Below the pieces are notes generated by a model. That model did not search any database. It was not told the origin of the DNA and saw only the letters and a list, made by a program, of their open reading frames with translations. Made by a program: the position numbers and the translations under genes. DNA of 64,000 bases, from NCBI GenBank assembly GCA_964609615.1, contig CAZSRL010000002.1, positions 28,237-92,236 on the forward strand, given 5' to 3'. The DNA comes from CAZSRL01 sp964609615. Lineage in GTDB: Bacteria; Bacillota_I; Bacilli_A; RF39; UBA660. The number at the start of each line of letters is the position of its first letter. The first letter of the stretch is position 1. Shown here in pieces: positions 8,070 through 17,420 of this stretch.

Positions 8070-8817
8070 TTACTTTTACCAAACTTTCTTGTTTAGCACA
8101 TACTACATTTTGAAATGAAATATTATTTTTTTTCATTACTTCATTAAATGTATCAATTGCTTTTGTTGGCGTGTTATTTTCTTCACTTAAATGCGCTAAC
8201 ACTATTTGTTTTGTTTTATTTCCTATAAGCATTGATAAATAAATTGCACTACTTCTATTAGATAAATGTCCAACAGGACTTAGTATCCTTCTTTGTAAAT
8301 ACTCTGGGTATTTTCCTTTTCTAAGCATTTCTTCATCATGATTACTTTCAAATATATAATACTCTCTATTTTTTAAATATTCAAAATATCTTTTATTAAC
8401 ATATCCTGTATCTGTTAAATACACTAAACTTTCTATTTCTTCTATTACAAAGCCTTTTGTGTCAGTTGCATCATGAGATGCAGGAATTATTTTAATACTA
8501 TATTCTTTTTTTTCTATGTCTTTCAAATCTTTTTTATTTGTGTATTTTTTTAAAAACACATTCTTTTGGCTGATTTTTTCACTCACATATACTAAAGTAT
8601 TATTGTTCTTTAAAAAAGTTTCTAGTCCTTTAATATGATCAGAATGATCATGTGTTATTAGTATTAAATCAATTTGTTTTGGTTGAATACTAATCATAGA
8701 TAATTTTTCTTGCATTTTATTATACGAAAAACCAACATCAATTAATATATTGATTTCCTCCAATTGAATTAATGTTGAATTACCTTTAGAACCACTTCCA
8801 AGTACAGTCACCTTCAT
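8062..8817 (-). CDS. walJ: WalJ/YycJ-type metallo-beta-lactamase-fold hydrolase
   Basis: A 251-residue protein with the binuclear zinc motif THDHSDH (residues 55-61), preceded by the YycJ-type start LGSGSKGNST (6-15) and followed by PASHD and a late HLS. WalJ belongs to the DNA-processing and RNase-Z-like branch of the fold and has been linked to coordinating replication with cell division. The walR, walK, walH and walI genes that usually precede it are missing here; instead a cell-wall M23 peptidase gene touches its start codon (one-base overlap). Confidence 0.9.
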   Translation of the reverse strand: MKVTVLGSGSKGNSTLIQLEEINILIDVGFSYNKMQEKLSMISIQPKQIDLILITHDHSDHIKGLETFLKNNNTLVYVSEKISQKNVFLKKYTNKKDLKDIEKKEYSIKIIPASHDATDTKGFVIEEIESLVYLTDTGYVNKRYFEYLKNREYYIFESNHDEEMLRKGKYPEYLQRRILSPVGHLSNRSSAIYLSMLIGNKTKQIVLAHLSEENNTPTKAIDTFNEVMKKNNISFQNVVCAKQESLVKVND

Positions 8818-10262
8818 TATTTATATAACACAAGCGGGTTAAACGCTGTTCCTCCACTATATGGTTTCCCACCTTTTACTACTGTGAAATGCAAATGTGT
8901 TCCTGTACTTCTTCCGGTATTTCCCATAGTACCAATAACTTGTCCTTTTTTTACAACCTGTCCTTCTTTAGCATATTTTGCTGCTAAATGTAGATATCCA
9001 GTATAGTATCCATTCCCATGATTAATATAAATATAGTTCCCCATAGATCCCCCAGAACTTGAATCTGTAACTGTTCCGGCGTTTGCGGCATATATTGGTG
9101 AACCATGTCCGCAACCTGAAATATCAATACCAGCATGCAGCCTTCCCCAACGTGGTCCAAATGGAGAAGTTATCAAATATGGACTAATCGTTGGCCATGC
9201 CCAATCTCCAGAAACATTACCAGATACTGACAATCCTCCTTTTTTAACAATTTTAGGTATTGAAGGAGTTATTTCTTCACTTTTGGTAATTAAAGCATAT
9301 GTGGTTTCACCATTAACCGCTTCTTGTTTTATAGTTACTTTGCTCTCTCCATTTTCCCCTTCTTGTTCAACATCAGTTGTTCCTATTGGTAGTTTATCAT
9401 CGTATTTTTCTTGCGTTTTATATTTTATTTTTTGTTTTTCAACAATTGAACTAGTAATTACAACACTTACCTGCGGATTAATTAAACCAATGTTAACTTT
9501 TTGCCCGGAAAACAATAATGTGTTTTCACTTGGAATATCAGCGTTAGCAATTAGAAATTCTTCTAAACTCAAATTGTTTTTTGCAGCAATACTATCTAAT
9601 GTATCAGCCGCTTTTACTGTATAACTCTTTTGTTCCTCAAGAGTTCCAAATAATAAATACTTACTTAAATCTTTTTTAGTGGTAAAAATGTTATCATCGC
9701 TTGATAAATAATTTTCTTTATATGTTATTTTTTCTTTTATGTCTACATCTTCTATTTTTGTTCCATAATCTGTTATTTCTCCTTGAGTGCCATTTAAATA
9801 TTTTGAATATGTCTCAGCATTAACAAAAGCAGTAATTGTATTATTAATTGCTTTCTCAAAATCTTTTTTCTTAAGTACATTAAGTATTTCTTTTTTATCT
9901 TTTGATTTATATATTGTTACTGTGTAGCCTTTTATAGTAAAAGGTTTTTTGTTTTTTATTTTATTATAAATATATTGAACACTTTCAATATCCTTTTCAT
10001 AAGTAACAACTTTTTGTATCTTTAATCCTTTAGGAGGATATACTTTTTTAACATTATATTTTCTTTTTAAATATGTTTGTTCTTTATCAATTAAATCAAG
10101 AAGTTCATTTTTATCCTTAATTGTACCAACAATTTCTTCATCTAAATACACTTGATATAAAGAAACTGGTTTTTCTATTTTTTTTACACCAATAAAACCG
10201 ACTATAAAAAATAGTCCAAATATCATTAACGTTATCAAAAATAAGCTTTCTTTTTTATTCAT
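8817..10262 (-). CDS. LysM/G5/M23 peptidoglycan endopeptidase, membrane-anchored
   Basis: A 481-residue cell-wall hydrolase. The order is an N-terminal hydrophobic anchor (about 8-25), a long unassigned region (30-205), a LysM repeat (about 213-258, with SYTVKAADTLDSIAAKNNLS), a G5-like beta domain (about 262-335), and a C-terminal M23 zinc endopeptidase (about 352-481). The M23 domain shows WAWPT, SPFGPRWGRLHAGIDI with the zinc ligands His and Asp, and HLHF near the end, so it looks active. It probably cleaves peptide cross-links at the cell surface. It sits between dnaB and walJ, near where the WalKR region lies in other Bacilli, which fits a cell-wall growth role. Confidence 0.88.
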   Translation of the reverse strand: MNKKESLFLITLMIFGLFFIVGFIGVKKIEKPVSLYQVYLDEEIVGTIKDKNELLDLIDKEQTYLKRKYNVKKVYPPKGLKIQKVVTYEKDIESVQYIYNKIKNKKPFTIKGYTVTIYKSKDKKEILNVLKKKDFEKAINNTITAFVNAETYSKYLNGTQGEITDYGTKIEDVDIKEKITYKENYLSSDDNIFTTKKDLSKYLLFGTLEEQKSYTVKAADTLDSIAAKNNLSLEEFLIANADIPSENTLLFSGQKVNIGLINPQVSVVITSSIVEKQKIKYKTQEKYDDKLPIGTTDVEQEGENGESKVTIKQEAVNGETTYALITKSEEITPSIPKIVKKGGLSVSGNVSGDWAWPTISPYLITSPFGPRWGRLHAGIDISGCGHGSPIYAANAGTVTDSSSGGSMGNYIYINHGNGYYTGYLHLAAKYAKEGQVVKKGQVIGTMGNTGRSTGTHLHFTVVKGGKPYSGGTAFNPLVLYK

Positions 10263-11607
10263 TAATTTTAACCTCTCTATTTATACTGTTATTAAAACAA
10301 CTCATATTTTTTTCAAATATTAAGTCAACAGTCCCTGTTGAACCATTTCTATGTTTAGAAACAATTAACTCTGTACTTGTTGTAGTTTGTTTATCTTTTG
10401 CTTTCATATTATAATAATCATCATTATATAAGAACATTACAATATCTGCATCTTGTTCAATACTTCCACTTTCTTTCAAATCACTCATTATTGGTCTTTT
10501 ATTTTCACGTGCTTCAACAGAACGTGAAAGTTGAGCTAATGCTATAACAGGCACTTTAAGTTCCATAGCTAATTTTTTTAAATCTCTTGATACTTCAGAC
10601 ACTTCTTGTACTCTTTGACCTGTATATTTACTAGAACTACTGATAAGTTGAAGATAATCAACTATAATAATATCTAATCCTTTATCACTATTTTTTAGTC
10701 TTCTACATTTACTTCTCATTTCGCTAACTGTTATTCCTGGAGTATCATCTAAGAAAAACTTTGTATCTGCAAGTTGACTCATTGCTTCGTTCAAGCTCTT
10801 CCAATCTTTATGTTCAAGTCTTCCTGTTCTCATTTTTTTCAAGTCTATTCTTCCGACACTTGCAAACATACGATTAACAAGTTGTTCAGCACTCATTTCT
10901 AGTGAGAATAATGCAACACTTTTCTTTGCGTTAATTGCAATATTTGTTGCAAAATTAATTGCAAGTGCAGTTTTACCCATACCAGGTCTACCAGCCAAAA
11001 TAATTAATTCATTTTCATGAAGTCCAGTTGTTCTATTATCTAAATCATAATAACCTGTTGGAATTCCTGTAATATCTGCACCATTTTTTGCTAATAGTTC
11101 AAGATCGTTTTGCGCTTTTACAATAACATCTTGAATTGATCTTACTTCTTTTCCAATCCTATCCTTATTGATACTTAAAATACCTTTTTCAGCGTCTTCA
11201 ACTATTTCATCAAGATCTTTCTTTTCTTCATAACAATCAGTTACAATATTTGTTGCTTTATTAATTAAATTACGTAATACTGTTTTTTCAAACAAAATAT
11301 TAATATATTCATTAACATTTGCAGCTGTTGGAACGGCTTCAATTATTTCAGTTAAATATTCAACTCCACCAATATTACCTAATTCTTTTTTCTTTTCTAG
11401 TTCATTTGCAACAGTAGTAACATCAAGAGATACATTTTTTAATCTTAATTCTTTTAAAACTTCATAGATTTTTTTGTTCGCTTCAGAATAAAAACATTCT
11501 GATGATAAATCCTCACAAACTTTATCTAATGCTTCATTCGTCAAAAATGCACAACTTAAAGCGGAAATTTCCGCATCTATATTTTGGGGTTCTTTATTTA
11601 CTGCCAT
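10255..11607 (-). CDS. dnaB: Replicative DNA helicase (DnaB family; DnaC in B. subtilis)
   Basis: The hexameric helicase that unwinds DNA at the replication fork. The 450-residue protein has the N-terminal helical domain (about 1-110), the linker, and the RecA-like domain with Walker A GRPGMGKTA (206-214) and Walker B IIIVDYLQL. Later come SRDLKKLAMEL, LAQLSRSVE and SDLKESGSIEQDAD, all typical. It follows rplI by 10 bp, as in B. subtilis rplI-dnaC. It overlaps the start of the M23 peptidase gene by 8 bp. Confidence 0.97.
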   Translation of the reverse strand: MAVNKEPQNIDAEISALSCAFLTNEALDKVCEDLSSECFYSEANKKIYEVLKELRLKNVSLDVTTVANELEKKKELGNIGGVEYLTEIIEAVPTAANVNEYINILFEKTVLRNLINKATNIVTDCYEEKKDLDEIVEDAEKGILSINKDRIGKEVRSIQDVIVKAQNDLELLAKNGADITGIPTGYYDLDNRTTGLHENELIILAGRPGMGKTALAINFATNIAINAKKSVALFSLEMSAEQLVNRMFASVGRIDLKKMRTGRLEHKDWKSLNEAMSQLADTKFFLDDTPGITVSEMRSKCRRLKNSDKGLDIIIVDYLQLISSSSKYTGQRVQEVSEVSRDLKKLAMELKVPVIALAQLSRSVEARENKRPIMSDLKESGSIEQDADIVMFLYNDDYYNMKAKDKQTTTSTELIVSKHRNGSTGTVDLIFEKNMSCFNNSINREVKINE

Positions 11608-11617
11608 GTTTTCTCAC

Positions 11618-12055
11618 CTACTCACTTTTTACATTTATTTTTATCTTAGCTTTTACTTTACTATGTAAATTTATTTTCACTTCGTAATTTCCAATAGTTG
11701 TTATATCAGGTTTTTCTATTTTCTTCTTATCAATTTTATAGCCTAATTCAATAAGTTTCTCGTGTATTTGTTTTGTTGAGACTGTTCCGAAAAGTTTACC
11801 ATTAGAACCAACCTTAACTTTTAATATAGGTTTTTCAGCTTCTAACTTTATTTTTAGTTTGTTACACTCATCAATAAGTTTTTCTTCTTGTTCTTCTCTT
11901 GAACTTATTTCTCTATTTAACACTTCATTACTTCTATGAGTATAAAGAACAGCTTGATTATTATTTATTAAAAACTTTGCATAACCATCTTTCACTTCAA
12001 CTATTTCATCTTTTTTACCAAGTTTTTTTATATCTTTCAATAATATTATTTTCAT
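11618..12055 (-). CDS. rplI: 50S ribosomal protein L9
   Basis: L9 links two domains by a long helix and binds 23S rRNA near the L1 stalk. The 145-residue protein has the N-terminal RNA-binding domain (MKIILLKDIKKLGKK, then VKDGYAKFLI) and the C-terminal domain with GKLFGTVST. The ATG at 12055 is chosen because the ribosome binding site AGAGGTG overlaps the in-frame GTG three codons upstream. It is separated from the ribosomal operon rpsF-ssb-rpsR by a formate/nitrite channel gene. Confidence 0.96.
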   Translation of the reverse strand: MKIILLKDIKKLGKKDEIVEVKDGYAKFLINNNQAVLYTHRSNEVLNREISSREEQEEKLIDECNKLKIKLEAEKPILKVKVGSNGKLFGTVSTKQIHEKLIELGYKIDKKKIEKPDITTIGNYEVKINLHSKVKAKIKINVKSE

Positions 12056-12115
12056 TTTTATCACCTCTTGGTTCGTAAAATATTATATCATATTATTATG
12101 AAAAAAAAAATAAGC

Positions 12116-12859
12116 TTACTTATTTTTCTTTTCTTTATTAGCGTATAAAATATAAAAACCAACTAAAAATCCACCAATAATATTTCCTATAGTTACCGGT
12201 AGTAAATTATTAAATAATGCATCACATATACTTATTTCACTTGTTAAATATCCCATACTCAAATAAAACATATTTGCAACACTATGTTCAAATCCTAAAA
12301 TTATAAAGACCATTATAGGGATAAATATACAAAATATTTTAGATATGGTATCTTTGTTTATAAAAGCTAAATATACTGCTACACAAACTAAAATGTTACA
12401 AAATATACCAAGTATCATTGCATTAATAAATGTTAAACTTGTTTTTGTAACAGAAATAGATGCAAATTTATTAAATAGCAAATCATTTGCTTCAACATTT
12501 CCTGCATAATATATTACAAGAGCAACAATAATACTTCCAATAAAATTTCCAATATAAACCCACAACCAATTATTTAGTAATTGATTTATTTTTATCTTTT
12601 TCTTAATAATTGGAATTATTAACAACATGTTTCCAGTAAACAATTCTGTTTTCATAAGAATAACAAGTATTAACCCGACCGGGAATAATAATCCCATTAC
12701 AAGTTTCGCAACGCTTGGCAAACTAATACTATATGAAGCATAAACGCTTATTGCACCTGCTAGAGCAATAAACATTCCTGCTAAAATTGAAAGAATTATT
12801 AGTTTGCAAATATTATTATTTACTTTTTGTATTCCTGATTTATTATATTCTTCTATCAT
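12116..12859 (-). CDS. Formate/nitrite transporter (FNT) family channel
   Basis: A 247-residue protein with six hydrophobic segments of the FNT fold. These pentameric channels pass formate, nitrite, hydrosulfide or lactate with protons. Family features include FTGNMLLI in the first half and GIFCNILVCVAVYLA in the middle, with the conserved Asn near the channel. The C-terminal part contains GNIIGGFLVGFYI. The frame lies between rpsR and rplI in the same direction. In a fermenter the likely job is release of formate, but nearby genes give no direct proof. The substrate remains open. Confidence 0.88.
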   Translation of the reverse strand: MIEEYNKSGIQKVNNNICKLIILSILAGMFIALAGAISVYASYSISLPSVAKLVMGLLFPVGLILVILMKTELFTGNMLLIIPIIKKKIKINQLLNNWLWVYIGNFIGSIIVALVIYYAGNVEANDLLFNKFASISVTKTSLTFINAMILGIFCNILVCVAVYLAFINKDTISKIFCIFIPIMVFIILGFEHSVANMFYLSMGYLTSEISICDALFNNLLPVTIGNIIGGFLVGFYILYANKEKKNK

Positions 12860-12913
12860 AATGTCCTCCTTCTAATTAAATTATAACACAAAAAAAATAA
12901 TCTAAACGATTAT

Positions 12914-13129
12914 TTATTTAACATATGGAATTAACGCCATAAATCTTGAATATTTAATTTGTTTTGCAATATGTCTTTGGTGTTGTGCACAAGCACCAGT
13001 CATTCTTCTAGGTAATATTTTACCTTTTTCATTTATATATTTGTTTATTATCATTACATCTTTATAATCAACGCTTTTTCCAGCACACATTTGACATATT
13101 TTTTTCTTTTTTCTATAAAATTCTGCCAT
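12914..13129 (-). CDS. rpsR: 30S ribosomal protein S18
   Basis: A 71-residue S18, which binds with S6 to the 30S platform. Family hallmarks are the N-terminal FYRKKKKICQMC, DYKDVMIINKYI, the basic GKILPRRMTGACAQHQRHIAKQIK, and the end RFMALIPYV. It is third in the rpsF-ssb-rpsR operon, the usual Bacilli order, and follows ssb by 14 bp with an AAGGAGAT ribosome binding site. Confidence 0.97.
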   Translation of the reverse strand: MAEFYRKKKKICQMCAGKSVDYKDVMIINKYINEKGKILPRRMTGACAQHQRHIAKQIKYSRFMALIPYVK

Positions 13130-13143
13130 AATTATCTCCTTCC

Positions 13144-13614
13144 TTAAAATGGTAAATCATCATCAGTTAAAACTACTTCAGAACCAAAATCTTTAAACGG
13201 ATCATCTCCAGAAATTTCTGTTTCTTTAGTTTGAGAAACTACATCTTGATCAGGTATTCCAGCAGCATCTTGTGCAAAAGAACTGCTTGATGCGCTATTT
13301 GCTCTACTAAGGAATTCAACGCTATCTGCAACTACATCAGTAACATATCTTTTTGTACCATCTTGAGCATCATATGTTCTGTTTTGAAGTCTTCCTTCTA
13401 CACATACTTGTGTTCCCTTTTGACAATACTTACTAACATTTTCAGCTTGTTTTCTCCATACAGTTACATTAAAGAAATCAGCTTCAATATTTCCTTCTTT
13501 ATTTTTAAAATTTCTATTTACAGCTAAAGAAAAATTTGTTGCAGGAATGCCATTAGTTGTTGTTCTTAGTTCAGGATCTTTTGTAAGTCTTCCTATTAAT
13601 ACTACTTTATTCAT
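13144..13614 (-). CDS. ssb: Single-stranded DNA-binding protein
   Basis: SSB coats single-stranded DNA and recruits repair and replication proteins. The 156-residue protein starts MNKVVLIGRLTKDPELR, has the OB fold through about residue 105 and a flexible acidic tail ending DDDLPF, the conserved protein-interaction tip. The ATG at 13614 follows GAGGAG with good spacing; an in-frame GTG five codons upstream overlaps that site. It lies between rpsF and rpsR. Confidence 0.97.
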   Translation of the reverse strand: MNKVVLIGRLTKDPELRTTTNGIPATNFSLAVNRNFKNKEGNIEADFFNVTVWRKQAENVSKYCQKGTQVCVEGRLQNRTYDAQDGTKRYVTDVVADSVEFLSRANSASSSSFAQDAAGIPDQDVVSQTKETEISGDDPFKDFGSEVVLTDDDLPF

Positions 13615-13618
13615 TATA

Positions 13619-13906
13619 TTACTCCTCACTTTTAATGATTAAATGTCTTAAAATATTTTCTTCAATTAAAGCTTTTCTATCAAATTCTTTTATTGCTTCA
13701 GGTGACGCTTCAATATTTAAAAGAAAATAAAATCCAGTTTTTTGCTTTTTAATTTCATATGCAAGTTTCTTTTGTCCCATTTCTTTTTTATTAACTATTT
13801 TTGCTTTTTTATCAGTTAATATTTTATCAAATGTTTTAGAAATTTCTTTTACTGCACTTTCTTCCATGTCACTTCTAACAATATACATTATTTCATATTT
13901 GTTCAT
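13619..13906 (-). CDS. rpsF: 30S ribosomal protein S6
   Basis: A 95-residue S6, partner of S18 on the 30S platform. It has the family start MNKYEIMYIVR and the segment KKLAYEIKKQKTGFYFLLNIEA, and ends soon after RHLIIK. It is the first gene of the rpsF-ssb-rpsR operon, behind a consensus-like promoter and a short structured leader. The ribosome binding site is AAGGAGG. Confidence 0.96.
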   Translation of the reverse strand: MNKYEIMYIVRSDMEESAVKEISKTFDKILTDKKAKIVNKKEMGQKKLAYEIKKQKTGFYFLLNIEASPEAIKEFDRKALIEENILRHLIIKSEE

Positions 13907-13961
13907 ACTACACCTCCTTATGGTCTTTGGCTTCTAAAATGAAGCAAGGAGCTCTCGCTCA
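13907..13961 (-). promoter_or_regulatory. Structured leader of the rpsF operon (candidate S6:S18 autoregulatory RNA)
   Basis: The roughly 55-nt leader contains two compact hairpins, GAGC-GAGA-GCTC and GCTTC...GAAGC, just before the rpsF ribosome binding site. Leaders bound by the S6:S18 complex are known upstream of rpsF in many bacteria. I cannot match the published core motif with certainty, so the identity is inferred from position and structure. Confidence 0.35.
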
Positions 13962-13967
13962 ATTTGT

Positions 13968-13996
13968 ATTATATCAAACAAACAATAATAAAACAA
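13968..13996 (-). promoter_or_regulatory. Promoter of the rpsF-ssb-rpsR operon
   Basis: On the minus strand a -35 TTGTTT (13996-13991) and a perfect -10 TATAAT (13973-13968) are separated by 17 bp. Transcription would start near 13961. Confidence 0.7.
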
Positions 13997-14020
13997 CTAT
14001 AAATATTTATATGTAAGCAT

Positions 14021-14050
14021 AAAAAAAATAGAATTAAATTCTATTTTTTT
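14021..14050 (-). terminator. Intrinsic terminator after the DUF975 gene
   Basis: A symmetrical stem around ATAGAATT / AATTCTAT at the end of the DUF975 reading frame is followed on the minus strand by a run of Ts. It overlaps the stop codon. Confidence 0.6.
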
Positions 14051-14715
14051 GCTGTTGTTTTTTTCTTAGCTGGTTCTTTTTTTTGTGTTGGTTTTGTTTC
14101 AACTACTTTTTGTTTTTCAAGTAATTTTTCGTAATATATTACATATGACATTGCCATATAAGGATAAACCCAAATAAGTAGTATTCCAAAAGTTAGACAA
14201 GATAAAACTATCCATCCAAGCCAACTTAATGCAAATACAAAATAATTCCATTTGTATCCTTTAAGCATATTCCAACTTTTTTTAATTGCTCCAATAGGAT
14301 CATCTTCACCATCAGCTAACAAATAATATACTTGTGATAGGCCGATTCCAACAATAATACCAGGCACAATTAATAAGCAAAAACCAATTGAAATAAAAAT
14401 ATATGTAAGAATTACAGTTGCAATAATTGGTAGTATGTTTTTGTAACTCATAAATAAATCTTTTAAATTAAATTTATTTCCTCTAGATACATCTAAACAA
14501 TACTTCATAAGTCCAACAGTAATTGGTGCTGCAATAAGTGTATATACTATTTCATATACATAAGCTCCAGTAGTATTATCTTCAATTCCAAATATCATTT
14601 GGATTGCGCTAAATAAAATATACACAGCCATTACAACAAGAAATGCTTGCCATAAAACCCATCTTTTACCTTCTATTTTTTCTTTTGCCAATGATTTTAT
14701 TTCTACTCTATCCAT
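14041..14715 (-). CDS. DUF975 family integral membrane protein
   Basis: A 224-residue membrane protein with about five hydrophobic segments between residues 20 and 195 and a Lys/Thr-rich cytoplasmic tail. The start VEIKSLAKEKIEGKRW, the inner SRGNKFNLKDLF, and the motif DGEDDPIGAIKKSWNMLKGYK are typical of DUF975 proteins, whose function is not established. It stands alone between ychF and the rpsF promoter and carries its own terminator. Confidence 0.75.
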   Translation of the reverse strand: MDRVEIKSLAKEKIEGKRWVLWQAFLVVMAVYILFSAIQMIFGIEDNTTGAYVYEIVYTLIAAPITVGLMKYCLDVSRGNKFNLKDLFMSYKNILPIIATVILTYIFISIGFCLLIVPGIIVGIGLSQVYYLLADGEDDPIGAIKKSWNMLKGYKWNYFVFALSWLGWIVLSCLTFGILLIWVYPYMAMSYVIYYEKLLEKQKVVETKPTQKKEPAKKKTTAKK

Positions 14716-14763
14716 AAATACTCCCTCCTCTTAAGATAATTATATTCTTTTTTATTATAAAAA

Positions 14764-14794
14764 ACAAGAAAAAAGTGTATTATAATACACTTTA
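14764..14794 (-). terminator. Intrinsic terminator after ychF
   Basis: AAAGTGTAT pairs with ATACACTTT around 14772-14793 and is followed on the minus strand by a T-run. It overlaps the ychF stop codon region. Confidence 0.65.
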
Positions 14795-15892
14795 TACATT
14801 AAATCTAAAATGACAAATATCTCCATCTTTCATGATATAATCTTTTCCTTCAACTCTTAACTTCCCATTTTCTTTTACTTTTAATTCGCTTTTATATTCA
14901 ATCAAATCATTATATGTTATTACTTCGGCTCTAATAAACCCTCTTTCAAAATCTGTGTGAATAATTCCTGCACACTCTGGTGCTTTCATTCCTTTAGTAA
15001 ATGTCCATGCTCTGCATTCATCTTCTCCAACTGTAAAGAATGTTTCTAAACCTAATAATTTGTATGTGATTTTAATAAGTTGATCTAGTCCACTTTCTTC
15101 TACTCCAATTTCTTTTAAAAATTCGTTCTTTTCTTCTTCATTTAATTCGGATAATTCACTTTCTAATTTTGCACACATAATAATCAATTCACCATTAAAA
15201 TCTTTTAAATAATCTTTTAATTTTGAGATAAAAACATTTTCTTTATTTATCATTTCAATTTCAGAAACATTTGCTAAATATATGATTGGTTTTAATGTGA
15301 TGAAATTAAAATTTTTTATTATTAAAAGTTCCTCTTCTGAAAATGATATCAACCTTAAAGCAATATTTTTTGAAAGAGCATCTTGAATTTTTTTTAATAC
15401 TTCCAATTCTTGCTTTGTTTCTTTATCATTTGTTGTTTTTGCCTTTTTTTCTATCTTACTAATTCTATTTTCTGCTATTTCCAAATCGCTAATAGTTAAT
15501 TCTAAATTTATTATTTCTATATCCCTTACCGGATCAACGTTTCCTTCAACATGTGTTATATTTTTATCTTCAAAACATCTTACTACTTGTACGATTGCAT
15601 CCACTTCTCTAATATGAGATAGGAATTTATTTCCTAATCCTTCTCCAAGTGATGCCCCTTTAACTAAACCGGCAATATCCGTAAATTCATACATTGTGGA
15701 AATTGTTTTTTTAGGATTGTACATTTTTTCTAAAACAGCAAGTCTGCTATCTGGTACAGTAACCATTCCAATGTTTGGATCAATAGTAGCAAACGGATAA
15801 TTTTCTGCTAAAATGTTTTTTTTAGTTATTGCATTAAATAATGTACTTTTCCCAACATTAGGCATCCCTATTATTCCTGCTTTAAGCGACAT
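14792..15892 (-). CDS. ychF: Redox-regulated ATPase YchF (Obg-like)
   Basis: YchF is an Obg-family P-loop protein that prefers ATP and associates with ribosomes. The 366-residue protein has GMPNVGKST (9-17), the switch segment YPFATIDPN, DIAGLVKGAS, and in place of the usual NKxD the segment YLANVSE. The C-terminal TGS-like domain ends with MKDGDICHFRFNV. The ATG at 15892 follows AGGAG; an in-frame start eight codons upstream lies inside the neighbouring transporter gene and has no clear ribosome binding site. ychF, yyzM, mscS and parB lie close together in B. subtilis too. Confidence 0.96.
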   Translation of the reverse strand: MSLKAGIIGMPNVGKSTLFNAITKKNILAENYPFATIDPNIGMVTVPDSRLAVLEKMYNPKKTISTMYEFTDIAGLVKGASLGEGLGNKFLSHIREVDAIVQVVRCFEDKNITHVEGNVDPVRDIEIINLELTISDLEIAENRISKIEKKAKTTNDKETKQELEVLKKIQDALSKNIALRLISFSEEELLIIKNFNFITLKPIIYLANVSEIEMINKENVFISKLKDYLKDFNGELIIMCAKLESELSELNEEEKNEFLKEIGVEESGLDQLIKITYKLLGLETFFTVGEDECRAWTFTKGMKAPECAGIIHTDFERGFIRAEVITYNDLIEYKSELKVKENGKLRVEGKDYIMKDGDICHFRFNV

Positions 15893-17420
15893 ATTCAACT
15901 CCTGGGAGAGCACCAACGCCTAATGGCATTCCTGTAATATACCATCCAATTACTAATACTATCCATATTGCTAAGACTGCAAACGAATACGGAATCATGT
16001 ACTTCATACTACCAAACAATGTTATCATTTCTCCTTGAGAAGAATTATATTTTTCCAAATAAGCAATATAAATTACAAAATATGCTAGTAATGGGGTTAT
16101 GCCATTTGTTACACTTGAACCAGCAGTATACACTATTTGAGCATATTCTGGTGATAAAGATGCATTTATAAAGACTGGGACACTAACACCAATCATAGCC
16201 CATTTTAAAGTAGGACTCGGATATACTAAATTAGTAAGCATTGCTCCAATAAATAAAGTTAATACAAGTGGAAGTCCTCCTACTTCAAGATTTGATAAGA
16301 AATTTGAAAATAACGCAACTAAAACTGAACCAATTTCCGTTTTCTTAAATACACTAATAAATAGTGAAGCGAAAAATATTAAAACTAATATATTTCCAAT
16401 TTTATCTAAAGAATAATTAAAACCATCAGTTACATCTTTATTATTTTTAATATTTTTAACAATAATTCCATAAAACACACCAACAAGAATAAATAACATT
16501 GCAACTATAAATACAAATCCATCATTAAATAATGAAGTCTCTCCAAAAATTTTATCTATATAATACTTTCCATTTGGTTCTATAAGAGCTCCCGAAAAAG
16601 GTAATCCAGGAATAATCATATATACTACAATCAAAATATAAACAAATCCAGCGCCTAAACCAATAATTAATCCTTTTAAATCTTTATTAGTTAGTTTAAC
16701 TTCCTCTACTTCCTCATTTTGAACTGGTTTCGGTAATTTTGGCATAATTATTTTTTCAGTAATATATGTCATAACAAATGACATAATAAATAATGCTGTA
16801 ATCATTATTCCTACTGAAAAGAAAGGACTTATTGTATAATTTGTATCTAACACTTTTGCACTGTTCAAGGTTATAGAAAGAAGTGTACTATCTGTTACAC
16901 TCATAAAAACGTTCACACCATATCCAAAAGACATAGCAGCAAATGATGCAATAATACCTCCTAATGGATTTCTTTTTCCATACTTAAATAATAACGCTCC
17001 CATAGGTAACATTATTACATATCCTAAATCTCCAACAAGTGAGAAGAAAATACTAATAAATATTAACCAAAAAGTTAAAGTGTTTTTTCCGCATGTTTGA
17101 GTTAATAATGTAAAAAATGTTTTAGAAAAACCGGTTTTTTCCATTACCCCAATACCTATCAAAGTTATAATAAGCATACTTAGTGGAGCAAATGATACAA
17201 AACCACTTACCGCATTAGTAACAATAAATTTAAGCCCTGCTAAACTAAATAAACTAGTGACAGACACTACATTGTTGTCAAAACCACCAGTTACAGTATT
17301 AACCGTATTATAATCTGATTGCAAATTGAAAAACGCTAATATCCCACTTACAACAATGGTTATTCCAGTTAATAGTATAAACATCATCGTAGGACTTAAT
17401 TTAAATTTATTTCTCGTCAT
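15882..17420 (-). CDS. AbgT family transporter (p-aminobenzoyl-glutamate type)
   Basis: A 512-residue protein with about 11-13 membrane segments. It matches the AbgT family: SFAPLSMLIITLIGIGVMEKTG near residue 85, the conserved SLVGDLGYVIMLPMGALLF, and PLGGIIASFAAMSFGYGVN. Members import p-aminobenzoyl-glutamate or export sulfonamides, so a folate link is possible but not shown. Its end overlaps the ychF start by 11 bp and its start overlaps yyzM by 14 bp. It is inserted between genes that are adjacent or nearly so in relatives. Confidence 0.85.
   Translation of the reverse strand: MTRNKFKLSPTMMFILLTGITIVVSGILAFFNLQSDYNTVNTVTGGFDNNVVSVTSLFSLAGLKFIVTNAVSGFVSFAPLSMLIITLIGIGVMEKTGFSKTFFTLLTQTCGKNTLTFWLIFISIFFSLVGDLGYVIMLPMGALLFKYGKRNPLGGIIASFAAMSFGYGVNVFMSVTDSTLLSITLNSAKVLDTNYTISPFFSVGIMITALFIMSFVMTYITEKIIMPKLPKPVQNEEVEEVKLTNKDLKGLIIGLGAGFVYILIVVYMIIPGLPFSGALIEPNGKYYIDKIFGETSLFNDGFVFIVAMLFILVGVFYGIIVKNIKNNKDVTDGFNYSLDKIGNILVLIFFASLFISVFKKTEIGSVLVALFSNFLSNLEVGGLPLVLTLFIGAMLTNLVYPSPTLKWAMIGVSVPVFINASLSPEYAQIVYTAGSSVTNGITPLLAYFVIYIAYLEKYNSSQGEMITLFGSMKYMIPYSFAVLAIWIVLVIGWYITGMPLGVGALPGVEYVA

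Noticed and set aside
10502..10517. CACGTG core in dnaB as a sixth parS
   Set aside because: Only the six-base core and two flanking Ts match; the right arm does not fit, so it is probably chance.
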